43,547 bases of DNA, taken from contig NZ_JAENRY010000107.1 of the NCBI RefSeq assembly GCF_016612545.1, positions 1 through 43,547 on the forward strand. The letters run 5' to 3'. The stretch is from Streptomyces sp. MBT65. GTDB lineage: Bacteria; Actinomycetota; Actinomycetes; Streptomycetales; Streptomycetaceae. The notes under the pieces are model-generated. The model worked only from the letters and a program-made list of their open reading frames with translations. It did not search any database and was not told where the DNA came from. Every line of letters begins with the position of its first letter. Position 1 is the stretch's first letter. Below, piece by piece: positions 18,185 to 26,908 of this stretch. The position numbers were made by a program, and so were the translations under genes.

Positions 18185-18432
18185 GTGGCGCTGCCGAGCC
18201 GGCGCGTGAGCTCATCGTCCGCTGCGCGGTCCTGCTCGGGATCCGGGGCGTAGCCGGAGAGCGTGTGCAGGACTTCGAGGGTCTTCGCGACCTGCTCGTC
18301 CCGCTCGCTCTGGGTGAGGGTGTGGGTGGCGAATTCGCCGACGAGCCCCGCGATCGTGGTGTTCTTCTCGGCGGCCAGGATCGCCAGCCGGTCCCGGATG
18401 CTGCTCTCGACCTTGATCGTTGTGTGCGCCAT
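18181..18432 (-). CDS. Ribbon-helix-helix antitoxin
   Basis: 83 residues. Residues 3-37 form the RHH fold (TTIKVESSIRDRLAILAAEK then NTTIAGLVGEF); the acidic tail should wrap the toxin. The ATG at 18432 has no ribosome site upstream; instead TATTCT lies seven bases before it, which suggests a leaderless transcript. RHH antitoxins repress their own operon, and an inverted repeat sits just upstream. Confidence 0.8.
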   Translation of the reverse strand: MAHTTIKVESSIRDRLAILAAEKNTTIAGLVGEFATHTLTQSERDEQVAKTLEVLHTLSGYAPDPEQDRAADDELTRRLGSAT

Positions 18433-18462
18433 GCCCGATAGAATACATCAGGTATACCCGCC
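18433..18462 (-). promoter_or_regulatory. Probable promoter/operator of the toxin-antitoxin operon
   Basis: Minus strand: TATTCT as a -10 box, seven bases before the A of the antitoxin ATG, with no room for a leader. An inverted repeat GTATA-N5-(T)ATAC spacing around it (plus strand ATACATCAGGTAT) is a candidate site for the RHH protein. No clear -35. Confidence 0.45.
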
Positions 18463-18689
18463 CGGGGAGGCGATGGAGGTAGCTGCTTGCGCCTCCTCGG
18501 TCGGGGGCCGAGGGGACAGCCGGTAGGTGTGTTTTCGCCGGCGAGAGCCCGGTGAGGAGCCGGGGGGGCGCACTGTTCACCGGCGCATGTGCTGACCTGC
18601 GAAGTCGTGAAGTCCGTTCCGGGATTCAACCCTGTCCGTTTTGTGCGCCCGGGAGGGAAGTCCTCTGCCCTGCGGCGACGGAGTTTCCT

Positions 18690-19140
18690 GCAAGCCTCCG
18701 CGCAGCCCGGTCGCTTCGGGGCGCCGGTTGACGAGCCGACGTCCGACCGCCCGGTCCAGCACGTCGCCGTCGATGCGGGCCAGTCGCCGCCGGACCGTCG
18801 TTTCCGCAGGCAGGAACCGCTTCGGGAACCGTGGGTCGAGGCGTATGCCGAGGTGTTCGAGGACGTGCGGCGGGATGTCGGCGATCCACTCGCTGATCGT
18901 CGGCAGAGAAGTCGCCCCGCCGGAACCGCGTACGCGGTCAGCACGAGCACGGCAGCCAGGGCGCGCCGTACGCCGCGTGGGCTGCGCGGGTCGTGCCTCG
19001 ATCAGCCGCTCCAGCAGGCGCGGGATCTCGTCGAATACGACCGCGGAATGATCGCGGAGCTGGTCAAGGGCACGGGGATCAGAGTCTCCATGATCTTGGA
19101 AGCCATGCCTGTCACGTTCCGGGGCGCCGCCGATACTGCC
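18690..19140 (-). pseudogene. ISAs1-family transposase, N-terminal part, frameshifted
   Basis: Minus strand reads LDQLRDHSAVVFDEIPRLLE, then, after two frame changes, TISEWIADIPPHVLEHLGIR and PAETTVRRRLARIDGDVLDR: the N-terminal domain of an ISAs1-type transposase. It stops before the first catalytic Asp. Orientation matches the C-terminal half at 16399-17050. Confidence 0.65.
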
Positions 19141-19164
19141 GGATCGCCATGAACCGGGCGTCAT

Positions 19165-19674
19165 GCGACTACGCCGAGGCCCCTGGGTTGCGCCACCGGA
19201 AGGATCCGGCCCCGATCCGGAGCGCAGGGCCGTTTAGCGGATGCGGGGATAATTCGTGCGGTCTTCTTGCCGGAATCGCACCATCGGGTGATCCGATTAG
19301 TGGCGGGTCGGTGAAATCGCGGGCGCGGTTCCGGCGTTCTCTCCGGTGCTTCGCTTGCGTAATGCAGCGCTCTGAGCTGTGCATATTCTTGATCATTTAC
19401 CCGGGCGGCAGGGCGCGATCGCACGCTCCTGATTCCGCCGGATGGGCTCAAGTGCACCTCTGATGCGGCAGGCCATAAGCGTCGACGGTAGGCCGGTAAG
19501 TGATATACCTCTGGGCGATGGGGGTGCGGGGATCGGGGGATTCACGTTTACGCGGTTGTATTCGCTTCTGGCACGGTCGCGCCTGCAAGTAGGCAAGCCC
19601 GCGCAATTTCTATCACTATCTGATCCGCTGCTATGCAGCGCCGCACTGAACTGCGGCGCTGGGGGGAGTTCATC
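19165..19674. other. Upstream region of the exopolysaccharide operon
   Basis: About 510 bases, partly AT-richer than its surroundings (19380-19640), with no gene I can support. It must hold the promoter for the long operon that follows, but I could not single out -35/-10 boxes with confidence. Confidence 0.4.
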
Positions 19675-21852
19675 ATGCGTCGCATGCTGTTGAAATCCGG
19701 TGTGTGCGGCAGCGCTGCCGTGCTCGCACTCGTCACGTCGCCCGTAGCGGCGAGAGCGGCCGCGCTGGACCCGAGGATCGACCTGAAGGTGCTCGTCGTC
19801 GATGACGGGGGTCCGGCCACCGGGGCCATCACTGCCGAACTCGATTCGGCAGGTACCCCGTACACCAGGGTCGACCTCGCTGACAGCGGCCGGCCGCAGA
19901 TCAACGCCGCCTTCCTCAGCGATACCGTCAGCGGCCGTCCCAGGGCCAAGTACCAGGCCGTCGTGCTGCCGAACGACAACCCGTTCGGAGCCGGCTCCGC
20001 CGAGATGGCGGCCCTGGCCACCTTCGAGCAGACCTTCGGCATCCGGCAGGCAGACGCCTACACGTACGCCAGGCCCGAGGTCGGGCTGAACTACGCGCAG
20101 GCACCCGGTTACATCGGCTCGCTCGACGGCACCACCGCCCAGGTGACGTCCGCTGGGAAGACCGGATCCTTCGGCTACCTCGACGGGAACGTCCCCTTCG
20201 AGGACAACTCGCCCAACGTGTCCGAGAGTTACGGCTATCTGGCCGTGCCGCTCGCCCAGCAGCAAGCCGGGGCCACGTTCACCAGCTATGTGGACGCCCC
20301 GATCCCGGGCAGCTCCGCGCGTGGTTCGCTCGTGGGCGAGTACGCCCACGACGGGCGCCGGGAACTGGTCGTCAACTTCGTCTACAACCAGTACCAGGAG
20401 CAGTACCGGCTGCTCACCCGGGGCATCGTCGAGTGGCTGACCCAGGGCATCCACCTGGGCGCGGACCGCAACTACTTCGCGGTCCACGTCGACGATGTCT
20501 TCCTCGGCGACGACCGGTGGAACACCTCGCTCAACTGCACCCCCGGAGACGTCGACTGCACCCCGGGCGGGGGTGCCACCCCCGACCCGATCCGGATGAC
20601 GCCGGCGGACGCCCAGTACGCCAAGCAGTGGTCCGCAGCCCACGGGCTCACCCTGGACATGGTGTTCAACGGGGGCGGCAGCGAGGACTACAAGGCGGAA
20701 CACGGTGGCGCCGACCCGACGGCGAACCAGCTCATCGCCGACAAGAGCGCCTTCCGCTGGGTCAACCACACCTACACGCACCCGTTCCTGGGCTGCGTCC
20801 AGGACGTCAGCGTGGTGCCGTGGAAGTGCTCCACCGACGCAAGCGGAAAGATCCAGTGGGTCAGCCAGGCCGACATCACCTCGCAGATCACCCAGAACCG
20901 TACCTGGGCCAACGGCAAGGGCCTCGCTCTCGACAACACGGAACTGGTCACCGGTGAGCACTCCGGGATGAAGGTGCTGCCGCAGCAGCCCGACGACAAC
21001 CCCAACCTCGCCCCGTCCCTGAACGCCACCGGGGTGAAGTGGCTGGCCAGCGACAACTCCCGAGACCCGCAGCAGCGCCAGATCGGTTCCGCCCTCACCG
21101 CGCCGCGCTTCCCGATGAACGTCTACTACAACGCGGGCCACGCAACCGAGGAAGTGGACGAGTACAACTTCATCTACAGCAGCAAGGCCAACGGCGGCAG
21201 CGGCATCTGCGAGGGCTCCTCGACTACCACCTGCCTGGGCGCCCCGCTGGATCCCCAGACCGGCTACACGTCGTACATCGTCCCGTTGGAGAGCCGCATC
21301 GCCCTCGGGCACGCCCTTTCCAACGACCCCCGGCCGGTGTTCATGCACCAGTCGAACCTCGCGGAAGACCGCATCGCCTACCCCGTGCTGGACAAGATCC
21401 TGGGCGACTACACCAGCCTCTACGCCGCCAACACCCCGCTGGTCAATCTGCGGCTGAAGGACATCGGGACCGAGCTGAAGTACCGCGCCGCCTGGACGGC
21501 CGCGGTGAAGAACAACCAGGTCACCGCTTACCGGATCGGCAACACGGTCACCATCAGCTCGCCGAACGGCACCCAGGCCAGCGCGACCATGCCCACCGGC
21601 ACCACCCAGAGCCAGGTGCTCGGCAGCACCGCCTTCGGCACGGCCTACGCCGGGCAACTGTCCGGCTGGACCGCCCCCGGCCTGCTGCAGGCCTCGATCA
21701 CCCTGAAACTGACGACGCAGGCCACGCCCGCGGCGTCCACCGCCACCGGCCCCGCGCCGGTAGCCGCACCGGCGCCCACGCTGCGTGTGCCCAGTGGTGT
21801 GGCCAGCCCTGTCCCGGCAGGCCCCGGTGACACTGTCCGCCGCAAGCGCTGA
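19675..21852 (+). CDS. Secreted polysaccharide deacetylase, Agd3/CE18-like
   Basis: 725 residues. The start is the ATG at 19675 because GGGGGAG lies seven bases upstream; it gives a clean signal peptide (SAAVLALVTSPVAARAA) cut near residue 29. Residues about 30-250 form a beta-rich accessory region like the CBM87 part of fungal Agd3. The catalytic part shows CE4-type metal motifs: HVDDVFLGDD near residue 271 (catalytic/metal Asp), VNHTYTHPF with His at about 365 and 369, and a late FMHQSN. Agd3-type enzymes remove acetyl groups from N-acetylgalactosamine in a secreted polymer and so make it cationic and adhesive. First gene of an eight-gene operon with a PelF-like transferase and two glycan hydrolases. 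The Pro/Ala-rich tail ends RRKR with no anchor, so the enzyme is probably released or held by the polymer. Confidence 0.85.
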   Translation: MRRMLLKSGVCGSAAVLALVTSPVAARAAALDPRIDLKVLVVDDGGPATGAITAELDSAGTPYTRVDLADSGRPQINAAFLSDTVSGRPRAKYQAVVLPNDNPFGAGSAEMAALATFEQTFGIRQADAYTYARPEVGLNYAQAPGYIGSLDGTTAQVTSAGKTGSFGYLDGNVPFEDNSPNVSESYGYLAVPLAQQQAGATFTSYVDAPIPGSSARGSLVGEYAHDGRRELVVNFVYNQYQEQYRLLTRGIVEWLTQGIHLGADRNYFAVHVDDVFLGDDRWNTSLNCTPGDVDCTPGGGATPDPIRMTPADAQYAKQWSAAHGLTLDMVFNGGGSEDYKAEHGGADPTANQLIADKSAFRWVNHTYTHPFLGCVQDVSVVPWKCSTDASGKIQWVSQADITSQITQNRTWANGKGLALDNTELVTGEHSGMKVLPQQPDDNPNLAPSLNATGVKWLASDNSRDPQQRQIGSALTAPRFPMNVYYNAGHATEEVDEYNFIYSSKANGGSGICEGSSTTTCLGAPLDPQTGYTSYIVPLESRIALGHALSNDPRPVFMHQSNLAEDRIAYPVLDKILGDYTSLYAANTPLVNLRLKDIGTELKYRAAWTAAVKNNQVTAYRIGNTVTISSPNGTQASATMPTGTTQSQVLGSTAFGTAYAGQLSGWTAPGLLQASITLKLTTQATPAASTATGPAPVAAPAPTLRVPSGVASPVPAGPGDTVRRKR

Positions 21853-21854
21853 CT

Positions 21855-23648
21855 GTGGTCAACAGGCGCGGCCGGCACCGCAGGCGCAACCGTCCCGGCG
21901 GGCACGGCGGGCACGACGGGCACGACGGGCACGACGGGCACGACGGGCACGACGGGCACGACGGGCACGACGGGCACGACGGGCACGACGGGCACGACGG
22001 GCACGACGGGCACGACGGGACACGGGGATACGGGGACACGGGGACCTTGGCAAGGACCGACCGCACCCTGCCGGCATTCAGGGACACACCGCCATCCGGC
22101 ACAGCCAGGGCCATCGCGGCCGTCAACACCGGCGCGACCCGCGTCACCATGCTCACCGAGGGCACCTACCCGCACAGCCACGGCGGAGTGAGTGTCTGGT
22201 GCGATCAGCTTGTCCACGGTATGCCCGACGTGGACTTCCAGATACTCGCGGTCACCGGTGACGGCCGTGAGCCCCGCACCTGGGAAACGCCCGCGCACGT
22301 CAGCAAGGTGGTCTCCATACCCACCTGGGGACCGACGCCGACCGGCCGCGCACCGCGCGGCCGGCGGCTGCGGGGCTTCCTCGACACCTACGAGACGTTC
22401 CTGCTGGCCCTCCTCGATCCGGGCCTCGGTCCCCGACCCGCTTCCGGCTCCCCGGCCGGCCCCAGCGTCCTGGAGCGCTTCGCCGAAGGGCTGTACGGCC
22501 TCGCGGCACGAGCCCGGTACGGGGAACTGACAGCGGCGCTGCGCACCGAGGCAGCGACACGCACCCTGGCCGCCGTCTGGAACCGTCCACACCTGCCCAC
22601 CCACGCCGCCCGGCCGACCATGCACGACGTACTGACCGCGACCGACCTGCTGGAACACGCCCTGCGCCCACTGGCCGCCGCCCCACCCAGGCACGGGATC
22701 ACCCACGCCGTCAGCGGCGGACTGGCGGCCCTCCCCGGACTGCTGGCCCAGCACCTGCACGGCACCCCCCTGCTGCTCACCGAGCACGGTATCTACCTAC
22801 GCGAGCGCTACCTCGGTTACGGCGCCGGGGGTTACCGCTGGCCGGTGAAGGCACTGCTGCTCGGCTTCTTCCGGCTGCTGGCACAGGAGACCTACTCCCG
22901 CGCCGCGCTCATCACGCCGGGAAGCCACTACAACCGACGCTGGGAGGAACGTGGCGGCACCGCACCCGACAAGATCCGTACCGTCTACAACGGTGTGGAC
23001 CCCGGGGCCTTTCCCCCTGCCGGCCCGGAACCGGAGATCCCCACGCTGGCCTGGGCGGGACGGGTCGATCCCATCAAGGACCTGGAAACGCTGATCCGGG
23101 CCTTCGCCCTGGTACGCCGGGAGCTGCCCCAGGCCCGGTTACGGCTGTTCGGCGGTACACCCAGCGGCGGCCAGGCCTACCTTGAACGCTGTCAGGACCT
23201 CATCCGGGACCTGGGCATCGCCGAAGCGGTGGCCTTCGAGGGCCGGGTGGAGGACATCCGCAACGCCTACGCGGCGGGCACCGTGGTCATGCTCTCCAGT
23301 ATCAGCGAGGGCTTTCCCTTCACCCTCATCGAGGCCATGTCGTGCGGCCGCGCCACCGTCTCCACCGACGTAGGCGGGGTCCGCGAGGCAGTGGGCGACG
23401 CCGGACTCGTCGTACCGCCGCGCGAACCGGAGGCGATGGCACGGGCAGCCCTGGAACTGCTGCGCGCGCCCGCCCGCCGGGCCCGGATGGGCGAGGCCGC
23501 GCGGCTGAGGGTGATCGATCAGTTCACACTCCGGCACACCATCGACTCCTTCCGGGAGATCTACGGCGTGCTGGCAGCGGGCGAGGACCGGACACACCCG
23601 ACCGAGGACCCGGCGCCGCGCGCCCGACGGGCCGGAGGTGAGTGGTGA
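21855..23648 (+). CDS. pelF: PelF-like family GT4 glycosyltransferase
   Basis: Up to 597 residues. After a low-complexity leader, the DUF3492-type domain of PelF starts at about residue 97 (RVTMLTEGTYPHSHGGVSVW). The GT-B donor domain holds AGRVDPIKDLETLIRAFAL and the EX7E motif in SEGFPFTLIEAMSCG. PelF polymerises the Pel amino-sugar chain from UDP-sugar in the cytosol; fungal Gtb3 is its counterpart. The GTG at 21855, three bases after the deacetylase stop, includes twelve Gly-His-Asp repeats but has no ribosome site. A TTG at 22047 preceded by GGGG would leave the repeat untranslated. The start therefore remains open. Overlaps the next gene by four bases. Confidence 0.85.
   Translation: MVNRRGRHRRRNRPGGHGGHDGHDGHDGHDGHDGHDGHDGHDGHDGHDGHDGHDGTRGYGDTGTLARTDRTLPAFRDTPPSGTARAIAAVNTGATRVTMLTEGTYPHSHGGVSVWCDQLVHGMPDVDFQILAVTGDGREPRTWETPAHVSKVVSIPTWGPTPTGRAPRGRRLRGFLDTYETFLLALLDPGLGPRPASGSPAGPSVLERFAEGLYGLAARARYGELTAALRTEAATRTLAAVWNRPHLPTHAARPTMHDVLTATDLLEHALRPLAAAPPRHGITHAVSGGLAALPGLLAQHLHGTPLLLTEHGIYLRERYLGYGAGGYRWPVKALLLGFFRLLAQETYSRAALITPGSHYNRRWEERGGTAPDKIRTVYNGVDPGAFPPAGPEPEIPTLAWAGRVDPIKDLETLIRAFALVRRELPQARLRLFGGTPSGGQAYLERCQDLIRDLGIAEAVAFEGRVEDIRNAYAAGTVVMLSSISEGFPFTLIEAMSCGRATVSTDVGGVREAVGDAGLVVPPREPEAMARAALELLRAPARRARMGEAARLRVIDQFTLRHTIDSFREIYGVLAAGEDRTHPTEDPAPRARRAGGEW
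21910..22017 (+). repeat. Tandem repeat, 12 units of 9 bp (GGCACGACG)
   Basis: Twelve perfect copies of GGCACGACG, preceded by one variant copy (GGCACGGCG). In the pelF frame each unit reads Gly-His-Asp; unit changes keep the frame. Such arrays slip during replication, so copy number may vary between strains. Confidence 0.95.
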
Positions 23649-24994
23649 ACCGGCCGGGCGACGAGCGATCCGTACTGCTGCGCCTGCCGATCCCACCGCA
23701 GCGGCCGGCCTGGTCCGACGACCCGCTCGACGAGCTCGCCGAGCGGCTGGCGGACGTGTGCGGGGCCGCCGTTCACCCGGACGAGATCGCCGCGGTGCTG
23801 GAGTCCGACGGGCTGACGCACGAACAGATCACCACCCGCTACGCGCGACGGGACCTGTTCGCCGTCGCGGAGGAGCTGTACGCCCGGGTGCCGCGCCGTT
23901 TCCCGGACCCCGGGCCGGGGCCCGACCCGTGGCGGACCAGCCCGTGGCAGTGCCTGCTGCGCGGGATGCTGTTCGGCCTGCCGGGGCTGGCCTACTTGCT
24001 GGGCGCAGGGCTGCTGCCCGGCCGGGTCACCGGGCTCGCCGCCTCGGCACTCGTGGCCTGGGCCTGGAACCAGGCACTGGCCCACCGCGCCTACGTACGG
24101 CTCGCCGCGGGCGGCCGACGGGCAGCCGCGCGGTGCCTGCTGCTCGGGGCCCCGGCCGGGGCGGCGGCAGCGTCGGCGGCCGCGTTGGCCGTCTCGGGGT
24201 CGGCCGGCGTCGCGGCCTTCGCGGCGGGAGAGGCGCTCTATCTGGCGGCGGCCACGGTGCTGCTCGTCCTGGGACGCGAACAGCACCTGCTGATCGCGCT
24301 CGTACCGACGGCGGCCGGGGCGGCCTGCATACCGTTCTGGCGCCCCGGACCGGTGCCGGTCACCGTGCTGCTGCTGGCCACCGTCGCGGCGGCGGCGCTG
24401 TCGGCGGTACGGGAGATCGTACGGTCGCTGCGCACCACGAGCCTCTCGGTGCCGGGCACGGCCCGGCTCAGCGCCTCCGTTCCGTACGGGCTGTTCGGCC
24501 TGGCCGGCGGGGCGCTGACGCTGATGGCCCCGGCGGCGGGCAGGTCGGCCGCCGTCGTGCTGACGCTGAGCATGGGCGGGGCCGAGTGGTTGCTCTACCG
24601 CTACCGGAGCATGACACTTACCGCTCTGCGGCACAGCCGGACCCCCGGGGGCTTCCGGCTTCGGGCGGCCGGCGTGCTCGTCCTGTGCCTCGCCGAGTAC
24701 CTCGCGATGCTCGCCGCCCCGGCGCTGGGCACCGGGGCGGCGCCGCTGCCGCTGCTCGCCCTCGGCGCGGCGCTCTGGGTCGCCCTGCTGCTCCAGGCGG
24801 CCGGGATCGCCTGGCCGTCCGCCGTGGCCTGCCTCGCCGCGGCCGTGGCGGAGCCGGCCCTGTCGGGCAGGGCCTGGCGGGGGCCGGCACTGCTCAGCCC
24901 GGCGACCGCCGAGTTGGCGGCCTGCGGCTGCGCTACGGCTGTGCTGCTGGCGCTCGCGTGCACCCGGATGGGCCGGACCACGGCCCACCGCTGA
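23645..24994 (+). CDS. Polytopic membrane protein, candidate polymer exporter (PelG role)
   Basis: 449 residues. The first 100 or so are soluble and acidic (DELAERLADVCGAAVHPDEI). From about residue 108 there are roughly ten to twelve hydrophobic segments, first LLRGMLFGLPGLAYLLGAG, separated by short basic loops. A conserved-looking patch GAEWLLYRYRSMTLTALR lies near residue 320. The start is the GTG at 23645 because GGAGG is seven bases upstream, giving a GTGA overlap with pelF. Position directly after pelF, topology and length match PelG, the Wzx-like partner of PelF, but sequence alone does not prove membership. Probable job: move the growing polymer across the membrane. Confidence 0.7.
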   Translation: MNRPGDERSVLLRLPIPPQRPAWSDDPLDELAERLADVCGAAVHPDEIAAVLESDGLTHEQITTRYARRDLFAVAEELYARVPRRFPDPGPGPDPWRTSPWQCLLRGMLFGLPGLAYLLGAGLLPGRVTGLAASALVAWAWNQALAHRAYVRLAAGGRRAAARCLLLGAPAGAAAASAAALAVSGSAGVAAFAAGEALYLAAATVLLVLGREQHLLIALVPTAAGAACIPFWRPGPVPVTVLLLATVAAAALSAVREIVRSLRTTSLSVPGTARLSASVPYGLFGLAGGALTLMAPAAGRSAAVVLTLSMGGAEWLLYRYRSMTLTALRHSRTPGGFRLRAAGVLVLCLAEYLAMLAAPALGTGAAPLPLLALGAALWVALLLQAAGIAWPSAVACLAAAVAEPALSGRAWRGPALLSPATAELAACGCATAVLLALACTRMGRTTAHR

Positions 24995-25125
24995 CCAGAT
25001 CCCGGCAACCGGTGGCCCGTGACCTCATGGCGCCCTGGCCCCACAACCCGGCACAGAAAGTAACCCTCCAGTAACCCGTGACCCCACGCGGGCCTGGCCG
25101 ATTCAGATTCACAGGAGACAGATCC

Positions 25126-26133
25126 GTGACCTCGTCCGCTCCCGAAACCGTCGCAGTCACCGGTGCCGAGGGATTCATCGGCTCGCACCTGGTGGAGGCG
25201 CTCGTCGCCTCAGGACACCGGGTACGCGCCATGGCCCAGTACAACTCCTTCTCGTCGTACGGCTGGCTGGAGACCCTGCCGCAGGACGTGATGGACAGTG
25301 TGGAGGTCGTACTCGGCGACGTCCGCGACGCCGGGTCGGTGCAGCACCTGCTCACCGGCACCGAGGCCGTCTACCACCTGGCCGCGCTGATCGCGATCCC
25401 GTACTCCTACCAGGCACCGCACAGCTATGTGGCCACCAATGTCACCGGGACGCTCAACGTTCTGGAAGCCGTACGCCGGCTCGGCATCCCCAGGATGGTG
25501 CACACCTCCACCAGCGAGACGTACGGGACCGCGCAGACCGTCCCCATCACCGAGGACCACCCCATCAACACCCAGTCCCCGTACGCCGCTTCCAAGGCGG
25601 GCGGCGACCGGCTGGCCGACGGCTACCACGCGAGCTTCGGCACCCAGGTGGTCACTCTGCGGCCGTTCAACACCTTCGGACCGCGCCAGTCCATGCGGGC
25701 GGTGATCCCGACCGTCATCGGGCAGGTGGCGGCCGGAGAGCGGACCATCGCCCTGGGTGACCTGCGGCCCACCCGGGACTTCATGTTCGTCAAGGACACC
25801 GCCCAGGCGTTCCTCGCGGTCGGTACCGCTCCCGCCGAAGCGGTCGTCGGCAGGACGTTCAACGCCGGTACGGGCGGCGAGATCTCGGTCGGCGACCTGG
25901 TGACGCTGGTCGGCAAGCTCATGGGGGCGGAACTCGAGGTCCGCGAGGACGCGCAGCGCATCCGGCCCGCCGCGTCCGAGGTGATGAGGCTGGTCTGCGA
26001 CGCCTCCCGGCTGCGCACCGCGACCGGCTGGGCACCGGCCCACAGCCTCCAGGAGGGGGTGGAGCAGACCGTCCGGTTCTTCTCCGACCCGGCGAACCTG
26101 GCCCGCTACAAGACCGCCATCTACAACGTCTGA
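25126..26133 (+). CDS. Extended SDR NAD-dependent epimerase/4,6-dehydratase, LegB-like
   Basis: 335 residues. NAD motif GAEGFIGSHLVEAL (residues 11-24), catalytic HTSTSETYGTA and YAASK, and the substrate loop RPFNTFGPRQSMRAVIP. The run AALIAIPYSYQAPHSYVATN is the pattern I know from LegB-type NDP-sugar 4,6-dehydratases and close C4 epimerases. It would act on an NDP-sugar in the cytosol to supply the polymerase. The start is the GTG at 25126 with AGGAGA seven bases upstream; the longer frame to 25078 has no such site. About 130 bases separate it from the membrane gene. Whether it epimerises or dehydrates cannot be told by eye; in the fungal cluster the equivalent position is held by the epimerase Uge3. 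Confidence 0.82.
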   Translation: MTSSAPETVAVTGAEGFIGSHLVEALVASGHRVRAMAQYNSFSSYGWLETLPQDVMDSVEVVLGDVRDAGSVQHLLTGTEAVYHLAALIAIPYSYQAPHSYVATNVTGTLNVLEAVRRLGIPRMVHTSTSETYGTAQTVPITEDHPINTQSPYAASKAGGDRLADGYHASFGTQVVTLRPFNTFGPRQSMRAVIPTVIGQVAAGERTIALGDLRPTRDFMFVKDTAQAFLAVGTAPAEAVVGRTFNAGTGGEISVGDLVTLVGKLMGAELEVREDAQRIRPAASEVMRLVCDASRLRTATGWAPAHSLQEGVEQTVRFFSDPANLARYKTAIYNV

Positions 26134-26190
26134 GTCCGACGACTCGTCCCAGGCCGTCCACCGCCGACCGACCGACAATTGGAGTCCGCC

Positions 26191-26904
26191 ATGCACGCAG
26201 TCATTCTGGCCGGAGGCAAGGGTGTCCGGCTGCGCCCGTACACCACCGCCCTGCCCAAGCCGCTCGTCCCCATCGGCGATCAGCACGCCATCCTGGAAAT
26301 CGTGATGCGGCAGCTCGCCGACGCCGGCTTCACCACCTGCACCATCGCCATCGGCCACCTCGGCCACATCATCCGCGCCTACGTCGGCGACGGCTCCCAG
26401 TGGGGTATGCGCGTCGACTACTCGACCGAGGACAGCCCGCTGGGCACCATGGGCCCGCTGCTGACCATGCTCGACCGGCTGCCGGAACACTTCCTGGTCA
26501 TGAACGGCGACATCCTCACGGACCTGGACTTCCGCGCCGTCCTGCGCGGTCACCGGGCCGGCGGCGCGCCGCTGACCATCGCCACGTACTGCCGCAAGGT
26601 CAGGATCGACTTCGGCGTCCTCACCACCGACAGCGAGCAGGTCGTCGGCTTCACCGAGAAGCCGACCCTGGACTACCGGGTCTCCATGGGCGTCTACGGA
26701 CTCTCCCGGTCCACCCTCGACGGCTACACCCCCGGCCTGCCGCTCGGCTTCGACGAACTCGTCCTCGACCTGCTCCGCGACGGCACGCCCCCATCCGCCC
26801 ACGAGTTCGACGGCTACTGGCTGGACATCGGCCGCCCGGACGACTACGACCGGGCGAACGCCGAGTTCTCCACCTACCGCGACCTGCTGCTGAAGGGGGC
26901 CTGA
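26191..26904 (+). CDS. Sugar-1-phosphate nucleotidyltransferase
   Basis: 237 residues. Opens with the nucleotide-binding signature AVILAGGKGVRLRPYTTALP and PKPLVPIGD, then VMNGDILTDLDF (metal Asp) and GFTEKPTLDYRVSMGVY. Makes an NDP-sugar from a sugar-1-phosphate and NTP. Length is at the short end, lacking the C-terminal left-handed helix of RmlA or GlmU. The start is the ATG at 26191 with GGAG six bases upstream. Four bases before the next gene, so the three sugar genes are one unit. The exact nucleotide and sugar are unknown. Confidence 0.85.
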   Translation: MHAVILAGGKGVRLRPYTTALPKPLVPIGDQHAILEIVMRQLADAGFTTCTIAIGHLGHIIRAYVGDGSQWGMRVDYSTEDSPLGTMGPLLTMLDRLPEHFLVMNGDILTDLDFRAVLRGHRAGGAPLTIATYCRKVRIDFGVLTTDSEQVVGFTEKPTLDYRVSMGVYGLSRSTLDGYTPGLPLGFDELVLDLLRDGTPPSAHEFDGYWLDIGRPDDYDRANAEFSTYRDLLLKGA

Positions 26905-26908
26905 CCTG

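Noticed and set aside
19161..19457. 98-codon minus-strand frame upstream of the deacetylase
   Set aside because: No family match, no ribosome site, and base composition unlike real genes here.
19393..21657. 754-codon minus-strand frame
   Set aside because: Antisense of the deacetylase gene; no motif, while the plus strand has signal peptide, ribosome site and metal motifs.
21910..22017. CRISPR-like array
   Set aside because: The 9-base units are contiguous without spacers; it is a plain tandem repeat.
21645..22787. 380-codon minus-strand frame with VPV repeats
   Set aside because: Antisense shadow of the 9-base array and of the pelF gene; the plus-strand reading has a clear GT4 family match.
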